A stretch of DNA of 56,831 nucleotides from Pseudomonas brassicacearum subsp. brassicacearum. Its GTDB lineage: Bacteria > Pseudomonadota > Gammaproteobacteria > Pseudomonadales > Pseudomonadaceae. Of the stretch, positions 50,371 through 56,831 are shown in pieces; within the stretch, counting starts at the first letter, position 1, and each line of letters begins with the position of its first letter. The position numbers and the translations under genes were made by a program. The notes beneath the pieces are model-generated. The model was not told where the DNA came from. It searched no databases and was given only the letters and a program-made list of their open reading frames with translations. The stretch covers positions 1 through 56,831 of the forward strand of contig NZ_VZPJ01000025.1 of assembly GCF_008801605.1 (NCBI RefSeq). The letters are read 5' to 3'.

Positions 50371-53300
50371 ATGTCGAAATTTTTTATCGACCGTCCGATT
50401 TTCGCCTGGGTAATTGCCTTGGTGATCATGCTGGTCGGGGCTCTATCGATCCTCAAATTGCCGATCAACCAGTACCCGAGTATCGCGCCACCGGCCATTG
50501 CGATCCAGGTGACCTACCCGGGTGCGTCCGCGCAAACCGTGCAAGACACCGTGGTGCAGGTCATCGAGCAGCAACTCAACGGCATCGACAACCTGCGTTA
50601 TGTGTCCTCGGAAAGTAACTCCGACGGCAGCATGACCATCACCGCGACCTTCGAACAGGGCACCAGCTCCGATACGGCGCAGGTCCAGGTCCAGAACAAG
50701 CTGAACCTGGCCACCCCGCTGCTGCCGCAAGAAGTGCAGCAGCAGGGTATCCGCGTGACCAAGGCCGTGAAGAACTTCCTGATGGTCATCGGCGTGGTGT
50801 CGCGCGACGGCAGCATGACCAAGGACGACTTGGCCAACTACATCGTGTCCAACCTGCAAGACCCTATCTCGCGTACCGCCGGTGTCGGTGACTTCCAGGT
50901 CTTCGGTGCCCAGTACGCCATGCGCATCTGGCTCGACCCGGCCAAGCTGAACAATTTCAACCTGACTCCGGTGGACGTCAAAAACGCCATTGCCGCGCAA
51001 AACGTCCAGATCTCGTCCGGCCAACTCGGCGGCTTGCCTGCCCTGCCCGGCCAGCAACTGAACGCCACCATCATCGGCAAGACTCGTTTGCAGACCGCCG
51101 AGCAGTTCAAGGCGATTCTGCTCAAGGTCAACCCGGACGGCTCGCAAGTGCGCGTCGGCGATGTTGCCGAAGTGGGTCTGGGTGGTGAGAACTACAGCGT
51201 CAGCGCCCAGTTCAACGGCGCCCCGGCGTCGGGCCTGGCGGTAAAACTGGCCAACGGTGCCAACGCCCTCGACACGGCCAAGGCCCTGCGCAAGACCATC
51301 GACGACCTCAAGCCGTTCTTCCCGCAAGGCGTGGAAGTGGTGTTCCCGTACGACACCACGCCGGTGGTGAGCGAATCGATCAAGGGTGTGGTTGAAACCC
51401 TGGTCGAAGCGGTCGTGCTGGTGTTCCTGGTGATGTTCCTGTTCCTGCAGAACTTCCGCGCGACCATCATCACCACGATGACGGTGCCGGTGGTGTTGCT
51501 GGGTACCTTCGGGATCCTCGCGGCGTTCGGCTTCAGCATCAACACCCTGACCATGTTCGGCATGGTGCTGGCCATCGGCTTGCTGGTGGACGACGCCATC
51601 GTCGTGGTGGAAAACGTCGAACGGGTGATGAGCGAAGAAGGCCTGTCACCCAAGGAAGCCACCAAGAAATCCATGGGCCAGATCCAGGGCGCCCTGGTAG
51701 GTATCGCCCTGGTGCTTTCGGCGGTACTGCTGCCGATGGCGTTCTTCAGTGGCTCCACGGGGGTGATCTACAAGCAGTTCTCCATCACCATCGTCTCGGC
51801 CATGGCCTTGTCGGTCATGGTGGCCTTGATCTTCACCCCGGCCCTGTGCGCCACCATGCTCAAGGCGATCCCCAAGGGTGAGCACGGCACGCCGAAACGC
51901 GGCTTCTTCGGCTGGTTCAACCGCAACTTCGACCGTGGCGTGCGCAGCTACGAGCGTGGTGTGGGCAATATGCTCAAGCACAAGGCCCCGTACCTGCTGG
52001 CCTACGTGCTCATCGTGGTTGGCATGATCTGGCTGTTCACCCGCATCCCGACTGCGTTCCTGCCCGAAGAAGACCAGGGCGTACTGTTTGCCCAGGTACA
52101 AACGCCGGCGGGCTCCAGTGCCGAGCGTACCCAGGTGGTGGTGGACAAGATGCGCGAGTTCCTGTTGCGCCCCAGCAAGGACGGCGGTGAAGGCGATGCG
52201 GTGGCCTCGGTATTTACCGTGACCGGCTTCAACTTCGCCGGTCGTGGCCAGAGCTCCGGCATGGCGTTCATCATGCTCAAGCCATGGGAAGAGCGTAACG
52301 CCGACAACAGCGTGTTCAAACTCGCGGCCCGCGCCCAGCAGCACTTCTTCACGTTCCGTGATGCGATGGTGTTCGCCTTTGCTCCGCCAGCGGTACTGGA
52401 GCTGGGTAACGCCACTGGTTTCGACGTGTTCCTGCAGGACCGTGCCGGCATTGGCCACGATAAGTTGATGCAAGCCCGTAACCAGTTCCTGGGAATGGCA
52501 TCCCAAAGCAAGATCCTGTCCCAGGTGCGTCCAAACGGCCTGAACGACGAGCCGCAATACCAACTGGAAATCGATGACGAGAAGGCCAGCGCGCTGGGCA
52601 TCACCTTGTCGGACATCAACAACACCCTGTCGATTGCCCTGGGCAGTAGCTACGTGAACGACTTCATCGACCGTGGTCGGGTGAAGAAGGTGTATGTACA
52701 GGGTCAACCCGGCGCTCGCATGAGCCCGGAAGACCTGAAGAAATGGTACGTGCGCAACAGCGCCGGGACCATGGTGCCGTTCACAGCATTCGCCAAGGGC
52801 GAGTGGGTCTATGGCTCGCCGAAACTGGCCCGATACAACGGCGTGGAAGCGATGGAAATACTTGGCGCCCCCGCCCCGGGTTACTCCACTGGCGAAGCCA
52901 TGGCCGAAGTCGAAGCCATCGCCAAGAAGCTGCCGGCCGGGGTTGGTATTTCCTGGACGGGCCTGTCCTACGAGGAGCGCCTGTCGGGCTCCCAGGCACC
53001 TGCGTTGTACGCCCTGTCGCTGCTGATGGTGTTCCTGTGCCTGGCGGCGCTGTATGAAAGCTGGTCGATTCCGATCGCGGTCATGCTCGTGGTGCCGCTG
53101 GGGATCATCGGTGCCCTGATGGCGACCAGCCTGCGCGGCCTGTCCAACGACGTGTACTTCCAGGTGGGCTTGTTGACAACCATCGGTTTGGCGGCGAAAA
53201 ACGCCATTCTGATCGTCGAGTTTGCCAAGGAACTTCATGAGCAGGGCCGCACGCTGATGGAAGCCGCGATCGAAGCCTGCAGGATGCGTCTGCGGCCGAT

Positions 53301-53535
53301 CATCATGACGTCCCTGGCATTCATCCTCGGGGTAGTCCCGTTGGCCATCTCCACCGGTGCCGGTTCGGGCAGCCAGCACGCCATCGGTACCGGCGTGATT
53401 GGCGGTATGCTCACCGCTACCATCCTGGCAATCTTCTGGGTGCCATTGTTCTTCGTGACGGTGTCGTCAATGGGTCGTCGCAAACCTATCGACCAGGACG
53501 ACACTCCTGAAACTTCTAAAGAGGCTGGCCAATGA
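50371..53535 (+). CDS. emhB: RND efflux pump, inner-membrane transporter (MexB/TtgB/EmhB)
   Basis: 1054-aa HAE1-type pump with twelve membrane segments. The proton-relay Asp pair is in AIGLLVDDAIVVVENVER, and the conserved Lys in GLAAKNAILIVEF. It starts MSKFFIDRPIFAWVIALVIML. Exports antibiotics, solvents and aromatic hydrocarbons. It overlaps emhC by 4 bp. Confidence 0.97.
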   Translation: MSKFFIDRPIFAWVIALVIMLVGALSILKLPINQYPSIAPPAIAIQVTYPGASAQTVQDTVVQVIEQQLNGIDNLRYVSSESNSDGSMTITATFEQGTSSDTAQVQVQNKLNLATPLLPQEVQQQGIRVTKAVKNFLMVIGVVSRDGSMTKDDLANYIVSNLQDPISRTAGVGDFQVFGAQYAMRIWLDPAKLNNFNLTPVDVKNAIAAQNVQISSGQLGGLPALPGQQLNATIIGKTRLQTAEQFKAILLKVNPDGSQVRVGDVAEVGLGGENYSVSAQFNGAPASGLAVKLANGANALDTAKALRKTIDDLKPFFPQGVEVVFPYDTTPVVSESIKGVVETLVEAVVLVFLVMFLFLQNFRATIITTMTVPVVLLGTFGILAAFGFSINTLTMFGMVLAIGLLVDDAIVVVENVERVMSEEGLSPKEATKKSMGQIQGALVGIALVLSAVLLPMAFFSGSTGVIYKQFSITIVSAMALSVMVALIFTPALCATMLKAIPKGEHGTPKRGFFGWFNRNFDRGVRSYERGVGNMLKHKAPYLLAYVLIVVGMIWLFTRIPTAFLPEEDQGVLFAQVQTPAGSSAERTQVVVDKMREFLLRPSKDGGEGDAVASVFTVTGFNFAGRGQSSGMAFIMLKPWEERNADNSVFKLAARAQQHFFTFRDAMVFAFAPPAVLELGNATGFDVFLQDRAGIGHDKLMQARNQFLGMASQSKILSQVRPNGLNDEPQYQLEIDDEKASALGITLSDINNTLSIALGSSYVNDFIDRGRVKKVYVQGQPGARMSPEDLKKWYVRNSAGTMVPFTAFAKGEWVYGSPKLARYNGVEAMEILGAPAPGYSTGEAMAEVEAIAKKLPAGVGISWTGLSYEERLSGSQAPALYALSLLMVFLCLAALYESWSIPIAVMLVVPLGIIGALMATSLRGLSNDVYFQVGLLTTIGLAAKNAILIVEFAKELHEQGRTLMEAAIEACRMRLRPIIMTSLAFILGVVPLAISTGAGSGSQHAIGTGVIGGMLTATILAIFWVPLFFVTVSSMGRRKPIDQDDTPETSKEAGQ

Positions 53536-54989
53536 GCAAGTCGCTACTCTCCCTGACCATCGCCGCCGTCGTGCTCAGCGGTTGCTCGCTGATCCCCGAC
53601 TATCAGCGGCCCGAAACACCGGTCGCGGCGCAATACCCGCAAGGGCCGGCCTACGAGGCGGCCAATGCGCCCGGCCAGGCCGCCGCCGAGCAAGGCTGGA
53701 AGCAGTTTTTCCATGATCCGACCCTGCAACAGCTGATCCAGGTCGCGCTGGAAAACAACCGCGACCTGCGCGTCGCGGCACTGAACATCGATGCCTATGC
53801 CGCGCAATACCGCATCCAGCGCGCGGACCTCTTCCCGGCGGTCTCGGCCACCGGCTCCGGCAGCCGCCAGCGGGTACCGGCACGGGCTTCGCAAAGCGGT
53901 GAAGCGGCCATCAGCAGCTCCTACTCGGCCACCCTGGGCATCAGCGCCTATGAACTGGACCTGTTCGGTCGGGTTCGCAGCCTGAGCGAGCAAGCGCTGC
54001 AAAGCTACTTCGCCACCGAAGAAGCCCGTCGCAGCACCCAGATCAGCCTGGTGGCCAACGTCGCCAATGCCTACCTGACCTGGCAAGCGGACAAGGAACT
54101 GCTCAAGCTGACCCAGGAAACCCTCGGAGCCTACGAGCAAAGCTTCAAGCTGACCTCGCGCAGCGCCGAAGTCGGCGTGTCCTCGGCCCTGGACCTGAGC
54201 CAGGCGCGCACCGCCGTGGAAAACGCCCGTGTGCAACTGGCCCGCTACACCCGCCAGGTCGCACAGGACGAAAACAGCCTGACCCTGCTGCTGGGCACCG
54301 GCCTGCCGGCGAACCTGAGCTCGCAACCGTTGAACGATGACCTGCTCAGCGAAGTGCCGGCCGGGCTGCCGTCGGACCTGCTGCAACGTCGTCCGGACAT
54401 CCTCCAGGCCGAACGCAACCTGCTGGCCGCCAACGCCAACATCGGCGCCGCGCGGGCCGCGTTCTTCCCGAGCATCAGCCTGACGGCCAACGCCGGCACC
54501 CTGAGCCCGGACCTGTCCGGCCTGTTCAAGGGTGGTTCGGGCACCTGGACCTTCGCGCCGCAAATCAACCTGCCGATCTTCAACGCCGGCAGTCTGCGTG
54601 CGAGCCTGGACTACGCCAAGATCCAGAAAGACATCAACGTCGCGCAGTACGAGAAGTCGATTCAGACGGCGTTCCAGGAAGTCTCCGACGGCCTGGCCGC
54701 GCGCCAGACCTATAACGAACAGTTGCAGGCCCAGACCGACTTCGTCGCCGCCAACCAGGATTACTACCGCCTGGCCGAGCGTCGCTATCGCATCGGCGTC
54801 GACAGCAACCTGACCTTCCTCGACGCCCAACGCCAGTTGTTCAGCGCGCAACAGTCGCTGATCACTGACCGTCTTGCGCAACTGACCAGTGAGGTCAATC
54901 TGTACAAGGCATTGGGCGGTGGTTGGAATGCCGAGACGGGCAAGAACGAACCGGTGAAAGAAGAAGCGCCGAAGATGAAGTTGTTCTGA
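53532..54989 (+). CDS. emhC: Outer-membrane efflux channel (OprM/TtgC/EmhC)
   Basis: 485-aa TolC-like lipoprotein with lipobox VLSGC (Cys17) and two outer-membrane efflux protein repeats (RVAALNIDAYAAQYRIQRAD; LLQRRPDILQAERNLLAANA). The start overlaps emhB as ATGA. Completes the tripartite pump. Confidence 0.96.
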   Translation: MSKSLLSLTIAAVVLSGCSLIPDYQRPETPVAAQYPQGPAYEAANAPGQAAAEQGWKQFFHDPTLQQLIQVALENNRDLRVAALNIDAYAAQYRIQRADLFPAVSATGSGSRQRVPARASQSGEAAISSSYSATLGISAYELDLFGRVRSLSEQALQSYFATEEARRSTQISLVANVANAYLTWQADKELLKLTQETLGAYEQSFKLTSRSAEVGVSSALDLSQARTAVENARVQLARYTRQVAQDENSLTLLLGTGLPANLSSQPLNDDLLSEVPAGLPSDLLQRRPDILQAERNLLAANANIGAARAAFFPSISLTANAGTLSPDLSGLFKGGSGTWTFAPQINLPIFNAGSLRASLDYAKIQKDINVAQYEKSIQTAFQEVSDGLAARQTYNEQLQAQTDFVAANQDYYRLAERRYRIGVDSNLTFLDAQRQLFSAQQSLITDRLAQLTSEVNLYKALGGGWNAETGKNEPVKEEAPKMKLF

Positions 54990-55014
54990 TTTGATGCCTG
55001 AAGACTGAAACACG

Positions 55015-55039
55015 AAGCCCACCGAAAGGTGGGCTTTTT
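55015..55039 (+). terminator. Intrinsic terminator of emhABC
   Basis: AAGCCCACC, loop GAAA, GGTGGGCTT, then TTT. Confidence 0.9.
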
Positions 55040-55066
55040 GTTTGTGTGCGCTTTAACGCTGGCCTA

Positions 55067-55154
55067 TGTGGGAGCAAGGCTTGCCCGCGATGAAGGCGAT
55101 GCGGGCTTTCAGGAGCCGAGGCGCCTGTTTCGCGAGCAAGCTTTGCTCCCACAG
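55067..55154. repeat. REPIN
   Basis: TGTGGGAGCAAGGCTTGCCC facing GAGCAAGCTTTGCTCCCACA. It carries the GCCCGCGAT variant in its left arm. Confidence 0.9.
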
Positions 55155-55202
55155 CCCAGCGGGGCGATGCGACGCTTCGCTAAATCCCCTCGCCACACTT
55201 GG

Positions 55203-55553
55203 TTAACGCGGGTCGATGAGATCCAGCGCTCGATTGGCCAACAACTCACTCAAGTCAATCATCTGCGCCACGCCTAGCGCGACATGCCGCCGAGAGCCTT
55301 TCAGGTCGAACGCCAGGTCGTTGACCATGGCACTGGCCGAGGCCAGGGTTTCGCTGAGGTTCGCCAGTAGACATTCGGTGTCGAGGGTATCGATGACGGT
55401 GAAAACTTGAGTTGAGGTTTTTGGCTTGGGATCAGGGTGGGTGCCCAGATGGTAATCGAGTGCTCGGTCTGCGGCCTCTTGGAGCTTTTCTGAATCGGGG
55501 TCGTTGTAGGGGAAGGTGCTCTCTGATGGCGAAGAAGGATGATGTTTTTTCAT
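55203..55553 (-). CDS. DUF6124 family protein
   Basis: 116 aa of a short Pseudomonas family: a polar N-terminus (PYNDPDSEKLQEAADRALDYHL), a VFTVIDTLDTECLLANLSETLASASAMVNDLAF core, and MIDLSELLANRALDLI. Helical, soluble, function unknown. GGAGCGCC precedes ATG 55553. Confidence 0.85.
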   Translation of the reverse strand: MKKHHPSSPSESTFPYNDPDSEKLQEAADRALDYHLGTHPDPKPKTSTQVFTVIDTLDTECLLANLSETLASASAMVNDLAFDLKGSRRHVALGVAQMIDLSELLANRALDLIDPR

Positions 55554-55743
55554 AACGGCGCTCCTGCATCAATTGGAGCCCGAGACATTAGGTCCGGGCG
55601 CTGGCGCCTAACGAATTCGGCGGGCTTGCAGTCCCGGTCGCTGAATGGGCAGCGACACGAACAAGCTAGAGATACCGCTTCCGAGCAGCAACCTTAAAAC
55701 CTCGTCGGAAAAGTCGCCGCGTCTGTCAGACCGGCCACAAATC

Positions 55744-55770
55744 CTGTGGGAGCAAGGCTTGCCCGCGATG
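55744..55770. repeat. Solo REP
   Basis: CTGTGGGAGCAAGGCTTGCC then CGCGATG. No partner arm follows within 100 bp. Confidence 0.8.
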
Positions 55771-55838
55771 GCGGCCTTACGGCTGGCCAAGATTCTGTTG
55801 ATCGGGTACATATCCATTGCTGCGGTCACGGCGGCTTA

Positions 55839-56045
55839 GGGTTCCGCCCTGACGGCGGCTCACTTTTGAGAAGCCCGGAAGCCGGCCCAGTCAAAAGTAA
55901 ACAAAACGCTCCTGCCCCACCACTCGGTGCCTCGCCTAGGCTCGGCATGCCTGAACGAAAGCATTGCTCCGTGGGCCGCCGCGAAGGGCCATCGTGGTTA
56001 ACGGGGCGCCCGAGATCAACGTCCACCACGAGGCGGCCTGGTAGC
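55839..56045. repeat. Probable degenerate copy of a dispersed Pseudomonas intergenic repeat
   Basis: Contains GGGTTCCGCCCTGACGGCGG, then CTCACTTTTGAG, GTCAAAAGTAAACAAAA and GGGCCGCCGCGAAGGGCCAT in order. I recall this succession from larger non-coding repeats scattered in Pseudomonas genomes. Open frames here are short and carry no domain. Confidence 0.4.
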
Positions 56046-56077
56046 CGACCTGGTTCTTGGTGGGACCGCGTTCCTCC

Positions 56078-56167
56078 TGTGGGAGCGGGCTTGCTCGCGA
56101 AGAGGCCGGCAAATTCAACATCTCCACCGACTGTGATACCGCCTTCGCGAGCAAGCTCGCTCCCACA
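56078..56167. repeat. REPIN
   Basis: TGTGGGAGCGGGCTTGCTCG facing CGAGCAAGCTCGCTCCCACA. Its right arm is the first of three evenly spaced right arms. Confidence 0.9.
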
Positions 56168-56175
56168 CTTGGATT

Positions 56176-56317
56176 GAAGTACAGCCGCCAGAGCTAGGTC
56201 GGTTGTCAGGCCGCTTTCGCGAGCAGGTCGCTCCCACAGTTGGGTCGAAGTACAGCTGCCAGAACCCGGTCGTCTGTTAGGCCGCCATCGCGAGCAAGCT
56301 CGCTCCCACAGTGGAAT
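56176..56317. repeat. 71-bp direct tandem repeat, each unit ending in a REP arm
   Basis: Unit 1 at 56176-56246 and unit 2 at 56247-56317. Both start GAAGTACAGC, contain GCCAGA and AGGCCGC, and end with a CGCGAGCA..CGCTCCCACAG REP arm. The preceding REPIN right arm fits the same 71-72 bp period. Bases 56318-56571 hold no repeat or gene, only the oprD-family leader. Confidence 0.8.
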
Positions 56318-56571
56318 GCGTCCATCCAATCAGTTGTTTTGCCGTTCGATAATCGCCCAAAACCCGCAAACGGCAATTGAACCAATCCCGGGCGGCCCTT
56401 CACCATCGCTCGCACAAAACCAATAACAACAGGTTCGACGCCATGCCCCTACGCCCCGCCTCACCCGGCTGATCCCCGATCGCCCTGATGCCCCTGGCTC
56501 CACCCTTAGCGCCTGCACCTCAAACGTGCGGCAACAACTCGCTTCGTCCATAAAAAATAGAGACAACGCCC

Positions 56572-56831
56572 ATGAAGCCCACACAGCACCTTTTCCCCAG
56601 CCTCATCGCCGTCGCCCTGACCAGCGCCGCCCTGCCCGTCCTGGCCGCGGAGTCGGGGTTTGTCGAGGATGCCAAGGTCAACCTCAATCTGCGCAACTTC
56701 TACATCAACCGCAACTTCACCAACCCGAACAATGCCCAAGGCAAAGCCGAGGAATGGACCCAGAGTTTCATCCTCGACGCCAAGTCCGGCTTCACCCAGG
56801 GCGTGGTCGGTTTCGGCGTGGACGTGCTGGG
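56572..56831 (+). CDS. OprD-family outer-membrane porin, partial (5' end)
   Basis: The first 86 codons are visible and the gene runs off the window. A signal peptide (ALPVLAAES) is followed by FVEDAKVNLNLRNFYINRNF and EEWTQSFILDAKSGFTQG, the standard start of OprD/OccD-OccK porins. It forms a substrate-specific channel for amino acids, carboxylates or other small anions; which one cannot be told from this fragment. Confidence 0.9.
   Translation, partial: MKPTQHLFPSLIAVALTSAALPVLAAESGFVEDAKVNLNLRNFYINRNFTNPNNAQGKAEEWTQSFILDAKSGFTQGVVGFGVDVL

Noticed and set aside
51646..53379. 577-codon minus-strand frame opposite emhB
   Set aside because: Antisense of the RND transporter with low-complexity composition and no start signal.
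55826..56329. 167-codon minus-strand frame in the repeat-rich kilobase
   Set aside because: It is composed of translated REP and other repeat arms (repeated CGSELAR-like peptides), so it is not a real gene.
56428..56439. AAYAAYAA-type Crc/Hfq motif (AATAACAA) upstream of the porin
   Set aside because: It lies about 140 nt before the start codon, too far to be a convincing translational repression site without mapped transcript ends.
1..56831. CRISPR array
   Set aside because: Direct-repeat arrays with unique spacers of constant length were not seen; the repeated arms are REP palindromes.

Overview
This window reads as chromosome of a fluorescent Pseudomonas, probably of the P. fluorescens group. 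The coding regions look GC-rich. Many products closely resemble, from memory, known Pseudomonas proteins: PhaG, FosA, XenB, the TtgR/EmhR regulator with its RND pump, OlsA/OlsB, and the Pseudomonas-typical families DUF3077 and DUF6124. The intergenic DNA is full of Pseudomonas REP/REPIN palindromes built on GTGGGAGCgAGCttGCTCGCGAT. No composition or database search could be run. Family calls rest on reading the translations and on remembered family features.

Layout. 1-3.2 kb: ung, an enoyl-CoA hydratase/HIBYL-CoA hydrolase family enzyme, and a Tyr-rich lipoprotein. 3.0-13.0 kb: a guanidine-utilisation operon with a sigma-54-like promoter, a guanidine-I (ykkC) riboswitch, an ABC importer (three genes), two carboxyguanidine deiminase subunits, a biotin-dependent guanidine/urea carboxylase and allophanate hydrolase. 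A REPIN lies in frame inside the carboxylase gene. 13.1-16.0 kb: a degenerate GGDEF protein, a CWC protein, rsuA and phaG. 16.15-19.3 kb: tRNA-Gly(CCC) followed by a small accessory region. It holds a zeta-like toxin with a tiny partner, a paralogue fragment, a DUF3077 gene with a long leader, and an internally deleted ParD antitoxin. 19.3-25.2 kb: an Lrp regulator divergent from a LysE exporter, hicAB, small envelope proteins, a PAS-GAF-GGDEF cyclase and fosA. 25.4-29.0 kb: an alpha-oxoamine synthase with an MFS exporter, convergent with yiaY. 29.1-35.1 kb: a DUF4917 (SIR2-like) protein, YegP, a DJ-1/PfpI protein, a methyltransferase and a TPM-TPM-LemA cluster. 35.4-44.6 kb: bglX, yceI-clsB, a serine hydrolase pair, an acyl-CoA dehydrogenase-like protein divergent from olsBA, and acpH. 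44.6-47.3 kb: an ArsR regulator, MFS pump and xenB operon with repeated palindromic operators. 47.5-48.1 kb: an orphan gene. 48.3-55.0 kb: emhR divergent from emhABC. 55.0-56.8 kb: a DUF6124 gene, a REP-rich gene-poor kilobase and the start of an OprD porin.

How the genes work together. The clearest system is guanidine catabolism. The ABC transporter imports guanidine, the carboxylase makes carboxyguanidine, the CgdAB-type pair deiminates it to allophanate, and allophanate hydrolase releases ammonia and CO2. The sigma-54-like element implies nitrogen control layered on the guanidine riboswitch. The most speculative material is the toxin-antitoxin-like debris beside tRNA-Gly and the alpha-oxoamine synthase/exporter pair.
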